Position numbers and translations under genes: made by a program. This document shows positions 16,141 to 25,211 of a stretch of DNA of 42,845 bases, in pieces; the stretch's first letter is position 1, and every line of letters starts with the position of its first letter. This DNA is from JAVJSD01 sp040219575 (GTDB lineage: Bacteria; Planctomycetota; Planctomycetia; Pirellulales; Pirellulaceae). The stretch covers positions 1-42,845 of the forward strand of contig JAVJSD010000098.1 of NCBI GenBank assembly GCA_040219575.1, written 5' to 3'. Below the pieces are notes generated by a model. It was not told the DNA's origin, ran no database searches, and saw only the letters and a list, made by a program, of their open reading frames with translations.

Positions 16141-17046
16141 TTACCGCTTCCAGGCGATCGTGGTGTTGAGGGCCAGGCCGCGAACCAGCAGTTCAGCCAA
16201 TCGAAACGGGAGCCATTCAAGCAAGGGCTCCACCGCACATTTCAGCGACAGAGCTCCACCGCCGCAGAGCATGCTATGCCGCCGCGTCACTAGAAGCGGC
16301 GTCGTCACCCGGGCGAAACCGGCTTGGCGCAGCAGCGACGACATCTCGCGCAGCGTGTATTCCTTGAGATGGAAGCCCTGCGGCTCGCTCCGCACCGGCA
16401 GGAAGTCGCCCGTCACATCGCTGGGGCGAGCGTGCCAATTGGGCGTGACCGTGACCAGCGCGCCGCCGGGGGAGAGCAACTGGTGGATGCGGCGCAGATA
16501 GTCGAGGCTCTCGTCCGTCGGCAGGTGCTCGAACACATCGTTCCAGTACACGACGTCCTGAACTCCCTCCAACTGGCGGGTGTCGCACGACAGCAATTCG
16601 CCCAACAGCAGGCGCGGCGGCGGGGCGCCGGCGAGTTTCGCCCGGGCCTGCTCGAGCATCCGCGTGGAGACCTCGATTCCCGCCACGCCGAAGCCCGCGC
16701 GGGAAGCCTCCGCAAGCAGATCGCCGCAACCGAAGCCGACCTCGAACAATTGCGGCGTCGCCCCCTCGCGACGTCGCCTTTCGAGCAGCCGCAGCACAAG
16801 CCGCACGTAGCGCGGGCTGAGCCCCATCACCACATGGCCGTCTGCGGCGCCGGCCCGCCGGGCGAGAATCTGGGTGATGGTGTCGTAGCCGTTGCGAAAC
16901 GCATCGGCGCGCTCGCGCGAACCGCGCGGCGAGGTGCGGATGCACTCGGCGAACGCGCGCTCCTCTTGCCAGTGCAACTGGTCGAGTTGCGACGCGTCGA
17001 GCTGCGACAGGTCTTGTTCGGTTCCGTCGTGAAGGACGACTTTCAT
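16141..17046 (-). CDS. SAM-dependent class I methyltransferase
   Basis: The protein has 301 residues. The Rossmann-like methyltransferase domain has motif I FEVGFGCGD (101-109), an acidic ribose-binding position in GIEVS (123-127), and YWNDVFEHLP as motif IV-like. LLSPGGALVTVTPNWH and FHLKEYTLREMSSLLRQAGF follow, typical of methyltransferase type 11/12 proteins. The N-terminal ~90 residues are helical and may bind the substrate. The C-terminal hydrophobic helices (LLEWLPFRLAELLVRGLAL) hint at membrane association. Such enzymes are frequent in polysaccharide or O-antigen gene neighbourhoods, and a sugar-nucleotide epimerase is nearby, but the acceptor is unknown. Start chosen at MKVVLHDGTE. 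Confidence 0.88.
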   Translation of the reverse strand: MKVVLHDGTEQDLSQLDASQLDQLHWQEERAFAECIRTSPRGSRERADAFRNGYDTITQILARRAGAADGHVVMGLSPRYVRLVLRLLERRRREGATPQLFEVGFGCGDLLAEASRAGFGVAGIEVSTRMLEQARAKLAGAPPPRLLLGELLSCDTRQLEGVQDVVYWNDVFEHLPTDESLDYLRRIHQLLSPGGALVTVTPNWHARPSDVTGDFLPVRSEPQGFHLKEYTLREMSSLLRQAGFARVTTPLLVTRRHSMLCGGGALSLKCAVEPLLEWLPFRLAELLVRGLALNTTIAWKR

Positions 17047-17184
17047 CGCGATAGCAAACCCGGCAAGGCGGAAGTCGGGCAAGTGGAAGACCGGGCGGTG
17101 GCGCCGGTCCGGCGGCATGGCGGCCAGCTACCGTCAAATGTACGTCACCGCCGCGCGACGCAAGAGATCGCGGCCTGCGCGGAA

Positions 17185-17210
17185 GTAGCATGGCCGCCCT
17201 CGGCCGTGAA
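17185..17210. repeat. Single REP-like element, class C (GTAGCATGGCCG...)
   Basis: GTAG is followed by the imperfect hairpin CATGGCCG-CCCT-CGGCCGTG and then AA. The same 26 bp recur at 26379-26404, where an inverted partner is also present. Here only one arm exists. Confidence 0.65.
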
Positions 17211-17295
17211 TCCGCCTGCGAAGTACGACCGCTGTCATGTCCGGAAGAACCGGCAGAATGCGCACGCATGCCGCGATCGCGGCGACGGCGACACT

Positions 17296-17318
17296 CCCTT
17301 GCTGACGCTACGGGCTCG
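17296..17318. repeat. Dispersed repeat D, single copy
   Basis: This 23-bp sequence (CCCTTGCTGACGCTACGGG then CTCG) matches both arms of the inverted repeat at 149-209 with two differences. It lies 7 bp beyond the stop of the HEAT/PQQ gene. Confidence 0.6.
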
Positions 17319-17324
17319 GGCCGC

Positions 17325-20300
17325 TCAGCCGGCCTTGGCGGGCTGCCGCGGCTCGTCCGAGAAGGTGAAGGTGACCGTGCCGGCCTGGGTGCGCAGCTGG
17401 AGCGTCTTCTTCTCCAGATCGGCGTCGAGCAGGTACTGACGGTTGGACTTGTTGTTCTCCTTCACCTTGTGAAGCTCCGTCCCGTCGCGGCGGTCGAGGC
17501 AGATCATTTCGTAGTAGCGCGTGGTGCGGTTGCCCTCGCGGATGTACAACTCGTTGAGCAGCGTGACCACCGGCAGCAGGCTGGGCTGATTCACACGGAT
17601 CATTTGATCGCTGGCCTTGGACTTCCAGAGCGTTTCGCCCTGAGCATCGAGGCCGAAAATTTCTCCGTGAACCTCGGCGCTGGTCATCGCCAGTTGCTGG
17701 CCGAAGACATTCGCCTTTCTCTGGTTCTGGCCTTTTTCGTTGACGACGACGAGGTAGCCGCCGTAGGACGGCGTGACGACGATGGATTTCGGTTCGCCCG
17801 CGTAGTCGAGTTGGGCCGTCAGTTCGACCTCGCCGCTGGCCGTGGAGGCGATCGTCAGCGTGTGGTCGTGGAGCACGGCCACCTGGTTCTGCGATACGAG
17901 CCAGGGCTGCGCGGCGGCGGGGAATACGCGTCGCCAGACGACTTTTTGGTTCCAGACGTCGACCAGTTCAAGCGCCTTACCCTGGGGATCTTCATTCCAC
18001 ATCAGCAGATTCCCGCCGACGGTCGTGATGCGATGCGAGGCGTCGCCCAGCTTGCGGCTGCCCAGCAAGCGGCCGTCGAGCGTGCTGAGGACCATGGCTT
18101 CGCCCGAGTTGGGCTCCTGCACCAGCAGCCGGTCCTCGTCGGCGATCAGGTCGCTGTGTTCGGCGATGTTGTCGCGCAGCCACAAGCGTTTGCCGGTCAG
18201 CAGGTCCACCGCCATCAGCTTGTCGAGCTTCTGAAAGAACACGGCGTCGGAGGAGATCGCCAGCGGAATCGGATCGGCGCCCGACATTCCGTTCACCACC
18301 CGCGGCATGCGCAGCCGCATGAACATCATGGCGATCGCCGGATTGCGGGTGTTGGTCTGCGCATCGAACGTGTCCTGGCTCCACAGCAGCTTGCCCTTGG
18401 GCTCCCGCAGGTCGAAGGCGCAAACGCGATTGCCCAGCCAGACCACCGCCAGGTCGCCGACGACGTAGGCGCGGGCGTAGCTGAACAGGGCGCCGCCGAC
18501 GTAGTTCGGCGCGTCTTGCGGCAGCGTGTACTCCAGCCGCTTCCGTCCCAGGGCGTCGAGGCCCAACAGCGTGCGCCCCGCCTGATCGACTTCCAATGAC
18601 AACTCGCTGGCGAAACGGCCTCCCAACGAGTGCACGGTGACCGGATAGGTGTAATTGATGCCGCGGACCGTGCCGTTGGCCTGCTTCTCGACCTTGCCCT
18701 CGGGCCAGTAGTCGCTCGCCTGGCGAAACACCGGCGCGTCGGCCGGGATGGCGGCCGCCAACTCGCCGCCGCGTTTGCCGTCGAGGCAGATTTCGTCGGC
18801 CAGTTCTTTCCCCAAGGCCGCCACAAACGGCTGCGCCTCCAGGCCGCGTTTCTCTTGCAGCAGCCATTGCGACAGGCGGGCGACGGCCTCTCGACGATGC
18901 CGGCCCGATTCGCTCTCCAGCAGGTGCCGCAACTCCACGTCGGCCAGCAAGCTCGCCTTCGGCCCCGGGTTTGCGCGGGCCAGGCGCAGCCGCGCCTCGT
19001 CGGCCAGCGGATGACGACCGAAGAAGGTCAGGAATTGTTCCGGCCGCTGCTTTTCCAACTCGACCGCGGTCATGCGATCGATCGCCGTTCGCTGGGCGTC
19101 GTCGGCCTTGGCCCGCAGCTCGTCGAACCGGGCGGCGATCCAGCGGCGGTTGCTCACTTCGCGGCGATGTTCGACGCGCACCATCTTTTCGGGGTCGGGC
19201 ATGGTGTCGATCATCTTCAACAACGCGGCGTAGGCGTCGTCCAGCCGGCCCGCCTCCTGCAGCGCGAGCGCCCGCTCCTTGTGGAACCAGACGTATTCGG
19301 GCAGCGTCTTGGAGGGCTCGAACTCGCGCGACAACTCGGCGTAGCGGTCGTAGTCGAGACGCAGTCCCTCGATGATGCCCATCGCCAACAGCCGCGAGGC
19401 GCGCGGGGTCGACTTGATGCGATGGGCTTCGGCCAGGCGGTCGATGGCCTCGATCACGCGGCCGCTGAACAGCAGCGCTTCGCCGTAGTCGAGCAGCAGT
19501 TGGGGATCGTCGGGATGGTCGGCGATCGCCAGTTCGAGCGGCTTGAGGCGATCGTCGACGGTTTCGAACCGCCGCAGGCCGTCGACGCCTTGCGACAGCA
19601 CCGAACCCTGATAACGCACCAGGTTGCCGGGCACGAAGGAGTCGGCGGCGCGGCTGCGGGAAATCAGCCGGCCGTCGGCGACGTCGAACTGTGCGACCTC
19701 GCCGCTGCTGAGCGGCAGGAAGTAGCGTCCCTCGCCCAGATAGCCGCGGCCGCTGGGAACGGCGCCGGGCGGAAGGGCGACCCGGGCTGGATCCCAGGCG
19801 GGCTGTCCGTCGGAAATCCGCAGGCTCCACAGGCGGCCGCGCCCCACCACGAGCACGCGTTCGTCCTGCACGCCGGCGATGTAGAAGCCGTCGCCTCGAG
19901 GAGCGGTCCAGCGGAGATTGCCGTCGTTGAGCCCCAGGCAGTAGATGTGGTCCGAATTGATCGGCGTCAACAACACCGCGTCGCCGGCGATCGTAACCGT
20001 GGAATCAGCCCACCGCTCATCCTCGTCGCGCGCCGCATTGAGAAGCTGCTTCTGCATGGCGACGTTGATGCCGCGCGGGTTCACGTCGTCGGTCGCGCTG
20101 CGCGTGGTGTACAGCCACATCACGCTGCGGGTGGTCAGATCGACGGCGGCGTATTCGTCGTCGGAAAGCGGGCAAACCAACACGCCGCCCGCCGACGAGG
20201 GACTCGCTCCCGAGGTGCGGTCCTTCTGCTGCGGCGCCATCAGCCCCATTTGGGCCATGAGCATTTGATTGGCGTCGTCGAACGAGGCGCTGCGATCGGT

Positions 20301-23249
20301 CAATCCGAGTTGCCAGACCGGCAAGCCCGTGTCGGCGTCGATCTCCAGCAGACGCACCGCTTGCTCGATCTCGGCGACGGCGTACAGCCGGCCGCCCATC
20401 GGCAGCGGAGGCCCGAGGAAGAAGGCGCCGGCCAGCGGCGTCTGGGAGCTTCCCGGCGTGCCTCCCGCTTCCCAGCGAATCTTCCCCGTCCGCACGTCGT
20501 AGGCGGTCAGCAGGTTGTAGCTCTTCTGTGTTCCCGGATCGAGCCGGCGGCGGCCGTCGGGCATCACGACCAGGCGTCGGTAGTCGCCGCCGAGACCAAA
20601 CGGAGTTTCCTCGATGCCGAACAGCAATCGCCCGTCGGTGCTCATCGTGCCGAAGGTGGCGTCGTTCCACAGGCGGACCCGGAGGCCTTGCTCCACGAAT
20701 TCGGCGTAACGCTTCTTCGATGCGTCGTCGTGGTGTTCGACGAGATGCCGCAGGGCATCGACCAGCGGCACCTCCCAACGCAGCTTGCCGCTTTCGAAGT
20801 CGATCGCCCGAATGGCGGTCGCCGTCCGCATCAGCACCACGCCGTCCACCGCCAACGGGTGCAGGCTGGGGAGTTGGGCGCGGTAGCGGTCGATCATCTC
20901 CCGTTGAATTTTGGCCACCTTCTCGCGGACGAAATCGTCCTCCACCACCGGCGACAGCAGTTGCGACGTGAGGTACGGATTGCCGTTTTCGGCGCTCAGG
21001 TTGCGCGATGCATCGCCGCGGTAGATCGACCAGCCGGGCTCCGTCGCGGCCCCCGTCACGGCGCCCGTCACGTTCTCCAACCAGGCGATGGCTTCCGCGC
21101 GTTCGCCGAAGATGTCGTGTTTGGCGCCGGCGAAGTCGACCTGCGTGACGCGCTGCGTGGTCTTCAGGTCGACCAGCACCTGCTCCGCCTGGCGCGGGTA
21201 GCCGACCAGCCCCAGGCAAACCGCCAGCTTGAGCGACAGGGCCGGTTCGAACTCGTCGCGATCGTGCGACCGCAGGCGGAGGCGGTCCAGGCAGAACGCC
21301 GCCCGCAACGCATGACCCGAGTTCAGGTAGTGCGTGCCCAATAGGTAAGTGGCTTCGGCGCCGGCCCGCGTGTGAAAGTAGCGGCGCATGACGTCGATCA
21401 GCATCTGTTCGTCGCCCGAGCCGACCGCCTGCGCCAGCAGTTGCGCCGCGCTCGGTTCGTACACCAGACGGTAGGCGCGTCGGCCCTCTTGCGGCATGTC
21501 GTCCAGCAGGCGCTCCGCCTCGATCTTCAGGCCGCGCTCCAAGGGCACTTCGCGGTCGGGCTGGTAGGTGTAGTCGTCCTCGGCCTCCAGCACTTCGCCC
21601 AGCAAATCGGCGGCGTCGGCGTACAAGCGGTCGTTCATCAGGCGAGCGGCCTGCAACACCTTCCGCACGTCCTGCCGGTCGGCGCGCTCCAGTCGGGCGC
21701 CCGGTTGTTCGTCCTTGGGTTCTTCGTCGGCGAGCAACGCGCCCTTCGCCCCGGCCGCCGCTGCGGGAGCGGCCATGGCCAGGCGTTGGGCGACGAACAT
21801 CGCGCCGCCCGGCGCAATCAATCCGCGGCCCGCCGGCGCTTGCGCCGCGGCGCCGTTCGCGCCGGCCTGCTGGTCGCCCTTTCCCTTGCTGTCCGCGTCG
21901 CCCCGCTGGGCCGCCTCGACTTCCGGCTCGGGCGCTTTGGGCAGGGGGTTGTCCGCGTACCACTTCTTCCATTTCTCCAGGGCCGCATCGCGATCCTTTT
22001 CGTCTTCGAAGAAGAGATTGTTGACGTTCAAAGCGTAGTGCGGGAACTGCTTGATCCGGTCAAAAATGGTTTTCGCCGCACTGCGGCCATACTCTTCTTG
22101 TTTTTGACCAGTGACATGCACCAACCACGCCAGGGCGACGTCGCGCATCTCGAGCTTGGTGATGATGTTCTTGTTGTTGACCCGCTTCGAACGCTGCGAG
22201 CAAACCGTGGTGTCCTCCAGATACGGCAGCAGCCGCGCCGCGTGCTGCTTGCCGCCCAGGTGCCCGATCGCCGCCACCGCCATGGCGCGGTAGAGCGTGG
22301 GATTATTGTCCTTCTGCTCGGCCATGCGAATGGCCAGCGGCAAACCTTCTTCCGCCTTCATCTGAATGGCCATCGTCAGCTTGCGCTGCGAAAGGTTGGG
22401 CGAACCCGGCACCATCAGCCAGATGCCGAACAACTTGCGATCGGGGCTGGGGGCTTGCTTGGCGATGGTCTGGTTCAGCGGCGACTGCTGGATGACGCTC
22501 TGCCAATAGGCGTTTTCGATAATGTCCTGGGGAACCTTCATCTCCCGATCGCTGGAGACGAACATCAAGGCGGCCATCGTGCCGCGCGAGGGCTTGCTGA
22601 CTTGGTTGTTGAAGCGGTTGTGCAGCGCCGACGTGACCTGCGAAAAACGCGTTTGCAGGGCGTGCGCCATGGCGTCTTCGCCGGCTTCGTACGATTCGAG
22701 CAGGGCGCCCTCGGCCCGCTGCATTTCGACGAACAACTCCCGCGCGGCGGCGTCCTCGCCGATCTCCCGGCGATAGCGGCTCCAACCGGGCAGGTTGTGC
22801 TGGGCCGTGCCATCTTTGTCGTTGATGAATAGCTGCAAGCGACGTTCGTAGTCGGCCTCCAGGATGTCGGCCAGAATCCGCCGGCAGCTGCGTTTCACCT
22901 CCAGGTCGAAATGCTGCAGCCCGGCGATCAACGCGTCGCGGGCCGGCAGGCCGATGGCGGCGAGTTGGGCCGCCGCGTCGCTCCGCACGGCGTACGACTC
23001 GTCTCCCAGCAGCGGGATCAGTTTCGCGGCGCGGCTGTCGGGGACAATCTTCTCCGACGAATCCGCCTTCTCCGACGAATCGGCCTTCTCCGACGAATCG
23101 GCCGCTGCATCGGCCACAGGTGGCGTATTTCCGGAAGCGTTGGGCGTCTCGGTTTCCGTTTCGCCGACGACGATCGTGCAGACGAACAGTCCGAGCGTCG
23201 CCAGTCCGGCGATCGACGCGCCAGCCAGGGGAAATCGTTGCCGACTCAT
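17325..23249 (-). CDS. Giant exported HEAT-repeat / PQQ-type beta-propeller protein
   Basis: The protein has 1974 residues. A signal peptide or signal anchor (LAGASIAGLATLGLFVCTIVVG) is followed by an acidic low-complexity stretch with ADSSEK repeated three times. A HEAT-like unit follows (LIPLLGDESYAVRSDAAAQL, about 77-96, and its neighbours). Next come a large helical region, a Lys/Glu/Ala-rich linker (~430-500) and TPR-like helices. A first PQQ/WD-like propeller starts near residue 738 (WSIYRGDASRNLS) with blades such as YAVAEIEQAVRLLEIDADTGLPVWQ. A helical spacer follows, then a second propeller from about 1530 to the end. Twin propellers with TPR or HEAT scaffolds occur in planctomycete envelope proteins; substrate and role are unknown. 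The reading frame is uninterrupted. ATG at 23249 with a GAGG about 10 nt upstream. It is divergent from the ceramidase-like gene. Confidence 0.85.
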   Translation of the reverse strand: MSRQRFPLAGASIAGLATLGLFVCTIVVGETETETPNASGNTPPVADAAADSSEKADSSEKADSSEKIVPDSRAAKLIPLLGDESYAVRSDAAAQLAAIGLPARDALIAGLQHFDLEVKRSCRRILADILEADYERRLQLFINDKDGTAQHNLPGWSRYRREIGEDAAARELFVEMQRAEGALLESYEAGEDAMAHALQTRFSQVTSALHNRFNNQVSKPSRGTMAALMFVSSDREMKVPQDIIENAYWQSVIQQSPLNQTIAKQAPSPDRKLFGIWLMVPGSPNLSQRKLTMAIQMKAEEGLPLAIRMAEQKDNNPTLYRAMAVAAIGHLGGKQHAARLLPYLEDTTVCSQRSKRVNNKNIITKLEMRDVALAWLVHVTGQKQEEYGRSAAKTIFDRIKQFPHYALNVNNLFFEDEKDRDAALEKWKKWYADNPLPKAPEPEVEAAQRGDADSKGKGDQQAGANGAAAQAPAGRGLIAPGGAMFVAQRLAMAAPAAAAGAKGALLADEEPKDEQPGARLERADRQDVRKVLQAARLMNDRLYADAADLLGEVLEAEDDYTYQPDREVPLERGLKIEAERLLDDMPQEGRRAYRLVYEPSAAQLLAQAVGSGDEQMLIDVMRRYFHTRAGAEATYLLGTHYLNSGHALRAAFCLDRLRLRSHDRDEFEPALSLKLAVCLGLVGYPRQAEQVLVDLKTTQRVTQVDFAGAKHDIFGERAEAIAWLENVTGAVTGAATEPGWSIYRGDASRNLSAENGNPYLTSQLLSPVVEDDFVREKVAKIQREMIDRYRAQLPSLHPLAVDGVVLMRTATAIRAIDFESGKLRWEVPLVDALRHLVEHHDDASKKRYAEFVEQGLRVRLWNDATFGTMSTDGRLLFGIEETPFGLGGDYRRLVVMPDGRRRLDPGTQKSYNLLTAYDVRTGKIRWEAGGTPGSSQTPLAGAFFLGPPLPMGGRLYAVAEIEQAVRLLEIDADTGLPVWQLGLTDRSASFDDANQMLMAQMGLMAPQQKDRTSGASPSSAGGVLVCPLSDDEYAAVDLTTRSVMWLYTTRSATDDVNPRGINVAMQKQLLNAARDEDERWADSTVTIAGDAVLLTPINSDHIYCLGLNDGNLRWTAPRGDGFYIAGVQDERVLVVGRGRLWSLRISDGQPAWDPARVALPPGAVPSGRGYLGEGRYFLPLSSGEVAQFDVADGRLISRSRAADSFVPGNLVRYQGSVLSQGVDGLRRFETVDDRLKPLELAIADHPDDPQLLLDYGEALLFSGRVIEAIDRLAEAHRIKSTPRASRLLAMGIIEGLRLDYDRYAELSREFEPSKTLPEYVWFHKERALALQEAGRLDDAYAALLKMIDTMPDPEKMVRVEHRREVSNRRWIAARFDELRAKADDAQRTAIDRMTAVELEKQRPEQFLTFFGRHPLADEARLRLARANPGPKASLLADVELRHLLESESGRHRREAVARLSQWLLQEKRGLEAQPFVAALGKELADEICLDGKRGGELAAAIPADAPVFRQASDYWPEGKVEKQANGTVRGINYTYPVTVHSLGGRFASELSLEVDQAGRTLLGLDALGRKRLEYTLPQDAPNYVGGALFSYARAYVVGDLAVVWLGNRVCAFDLREPKGKLLWSQDTFDAQTNTRNPAIAMMFMRLRMPRVVNGMSGADPIPLAISSDAVFFQKLDKLMAVDLLTGKRLWLRDNIAEHSDLIADEDRLLVQEPNSGEAMVLSTLDGRLLGSRKLGDASHRITTVGGNLLMWNEDPQGKALELVDVWNQKVVWRRVFPAAAQPWLVSQNQVAVLHDHTLTIASTASGEVELTAQLDYAGEPKSIVVTPSYGGYLVVVNEKGQNQRKANVFGQQLAMTSAEVHGEIFGLDAQGETLWKSKASDQMIRVNQPSLLPVVTLLNELYIREGNRTTRYYEMICLDRRDGTELHKVKENNKSNRQYLLDADLEKKTLQLRTQAGTVTFTFSDEPRQPAKAG
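23050..23103. repeat. 18-bp tandem repeat x3 inside the HEAT/PQQ gene
   Basis: Three 18-bp units (TTCTCCGACGAATCSGCC on the plus strand) encode three ADSSEK hexapeptides on the minus strand. The units are nearly identical, which suggests recent slippage or expansion in a flexible linker. Confidence 0.8.
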
Positions 23250-23553
23250 AGGATGGAAACCTCGTCGAACAGAAATATTCAGGGGGGAGAAGTTCGAGAT
23301 GCAACGGCGTGAACGCGTCTCCAAAAACGACGCGTGCAGTCGGTCTCCAGTGTAACGCAATTCGCGACAAACTGCTCGAATTCCTTCCGCCACGCACCGA
23401 TTTTGACCGGCTTCGCCGTTGTTCGCCGCCATCGACGTTTCTTGACGCAGAAGATTGCAGGGCGGCGTGGTGTGGCCGACAATGGGGGCCATCTGTCCCG
23501 CCAACCGCCCCTTGAGGGCCCTCGCCCCACTGTCCATCCGCAAAGGCGACGCC
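23250..23553. promoter_or_regulatory. Divergent promoter region (HEAT/PQQ gene and ceramidase-like gene)
   Basis: I see no gene in these 304 bp. The best plus-strand candidate is TTGCAG (23455-23460), 17 nt, GACAAT (23478-23483), a weak match that would serve the ceramidase-like gene. An A/T-rich patch (GAAATATTC, about 23272-23280) lies upstream of the HEAT/PQQ start, without a clear -35. Confidence 0.25.
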
Positions 23554-24960
23554 ATGCCGTTTTCCTCGACCGCCCCCGCCCACCTCCCGAATTCCGCCGC
23601 GCGAATCCTCGCTCGCCTTGCGCTTTCCGTCGGCCTCGCACTGCTGGCAACCGTGGTGCTGTCCGCCGATGCGACGCGGGCCGCCGATGGGCAGTTTCCC
23701 GTCGAGTCGAACCTGCGGGCAGGCTCGGCGAAGGTCGATATCACCCCCCAGGATGCCGACGGCGTACCGGTCGTCGGACACCGCCGCGTCGTGCACGGGG
23801 TGCGCGATCCGCTCCGGGCCGGCGTGCTGGTGCTCGACGACGGTGAGACCAAAGCCGCCATTGTCACGCTCGACACGATCGGCGCCTGGGACGAAATGGT
23901 GAAACTGGCCCGACAGCGGATCGCCAAGGTGACCGACGTCCCCGCCGCCCATATCCTGGTCGCCGCCTCGCACAACCACTCGGGGCCGGGCTTCGACGCA
24001 GATTCCGACTGGGGCCGGGGCCTGATCGACAAGCTGGGCGAAGCAGCCAAGAGAGCCGTCGCCGACATGCGGCCGGTCACGGTCGGCTACGGCGAAGACG
24101 CCATCAGCTTCGGCATCAACCGCCGCAAGGTGATCGACGGCCGGGCCGTGGTGCGGTTGAACCCGAAAGGCCCCAACGACCAGCGCGTGAAGGTGCTCCG
24201 CTTCGACGACGGCCGTTCACTCACGCCCGTGGCGGTGTTGATGCACGCGGTCTGCCATCCCTGCTTCTTCACCTGGGGCGACAAGGGATCGCAGCCGTAC
24301 CCCAACGGCTATCCCAAGATGAGTGCCGACTTTCCCGGCGAAGCCCAATCGTTCGTCGAGATGTGCTACCAAGACCAGACCAACGCCCTCTTCCTGCAGG
24401 GCTGCGCCGGCGACATCCGTCCCAACTTGCCCGGCTATCCGTATCGCTGCGCCGACGAGGCCGACATCCAGTGGGCGGGACGCGATCTGGGCGGCGCGGT
24501 GGTCCGCGCCTTGGCCCGCGGCGTGACGCGGGAGGAACTCCGGCAGCGGGCCTCGTTCTATCCGATCCGCGTCGCCAGCACGGTCGTGTCGCTGCCGGGC
24601 AAGGAAGGCCGCCTCGAAGCCGAGTTGATGGCGCTGAAGATCGGGCCGTATCTGCTGCTGACCATGCCGGGCGAACCGATGGTCGAATACGGTTTCAAGC
24701 TCGAGAAGTCGATCGCCGACCGCGCCGTGCCGATCGTCGTCGGCTACGCCAACGGCAACCTGGGCTACATCGCCACCGCCGACGCGTACACCGTCGGCGG
24801 GTACGAGCCGAACACCTCCAAACTCGCCCCGGAGGCGGAGACCATCATCCTCACCGAACTCGGCCGCCTGACCGACCGCGTGGTGGGCGACGTATTCGAG
24901 TCGTTCTCCAAGCACCCCAAGGACATCAAACGCCGGGAAGCACTGAAAGCGAAACCGTAG
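23554..24960 (+). CDS. Exported neutral/alkaline ceramidase-like hydrolase
   Basis: The protein has 468 residues. The signal peptide runs to about residue 40 (LALSVGLALLATVVLSADATRA). The body resembles the N-terminal catalytic domain of neutral non-lysosomal ceramidases: RAGSAKVDITP near the mature N-terminus, AASHNHSGPG (the zinc-site region, normally THTHSGPG), a second His cluster HAVCHPCF, and LQGCAGDIRPNLPGYPYR. A C-terminal GEPMVEYGF, then VGYANGNLGYIATADAY matches the family's end. Ceramidases hydrolyse ceramide amides, but many bacterial relatives are much shorter than 650 residues and of untested specificity; this one also lacks the C-terminal Ig-like domain. I chose MPFSSTAP because the upstream extension lacks coding character. 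The stop codon TAG is part of a REP element. Confidence 0.85.
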   Translation: MPFSSTAPAHLPNSAARILARLALSVGLALLATVVLSADATRAADGQFPVESNLRAGSAKVDITPQDADGVPVVGHRRVVHGVRDPLRAGVLVLDDGETKAAIVTLDTIGAWDEMVKLARQRIAKVTDVPAAHILVAASHNHSGPGFDADSDWGRGLIDKLGEAAKRAVADMRPVTVGYGEDAISFGINRRKVIDGRAVVRLNPKGPNDQRVKVLRFDDGRSLTPVAVLMHAVCHPCFFTWGDKGSQPYPNGYPKMSADFPGEAQSFVEMCYQDQTNALFLQGCAGDIRPNLPGYPYRCADEADIQWAGRDLGGAVVRALARGVTREELRQRASFYPIRVASTVVSLPGKEGRLEAELMALKIGPYLLLTMPGEPMVEYGFKLEKSIADRAVPIVVGYANGNLGYIATADAYTVGGYEPNTSKLAPEAETIILTELGRLTDRVVGDVFESFSKHPKDIKRREALKAKP

Positions 24961-24979
24961 GGCAGGCTTCCAGCCTGCC
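24957..24979. repeat. REP-like hairpin, class F, overlapping a stop codon
   Basis: GTAG (24957-24960) is followed by the perfect hairpin GGCAGGCT-TCC-AGCCTGCC. The TAG within GTAG is the stop codon of the ceramidase-like gene. Apart from this, 24980-25211 holds no convincing gene. Confidence 0.7.
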
Positions 24980-25211
24980 AGACTCAGAGAAGGGCGACTC
25001 GGTTTGCTCCTTCGATCGGGTTGCGGTTCAACCCAGTCCGGATACAGAGTCGGCAATTGACGATGCGACGAGCCCGAATTCGCAAGGGTTCCAGAGGATC
25101 GACTGGGGAATGAAAGCCGACGAACTGGAGCAGCATCAGCGCATCTCGGATCAAGTGGAGACATACCGAGAGCGTTGAACCGACTGAGGCCATCACGACA
25201 GGAATTCACCC

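Noticed and set aside
18630..21344. 904-residue plus-strand ORF
   Set aside because: It is a high-GC antisense shadow of the HEAT/PQQ gene: His/Gln/Arg/Val-rich, without domain motifs or an SD.
25110..25178. Possible 22-residue peptide MKADELEQHQRISDQVETYR...
   Set aside because: Composition looks coding-like and it may be a gene remnant, but it has no SD and no recognisable match and is too short to support.
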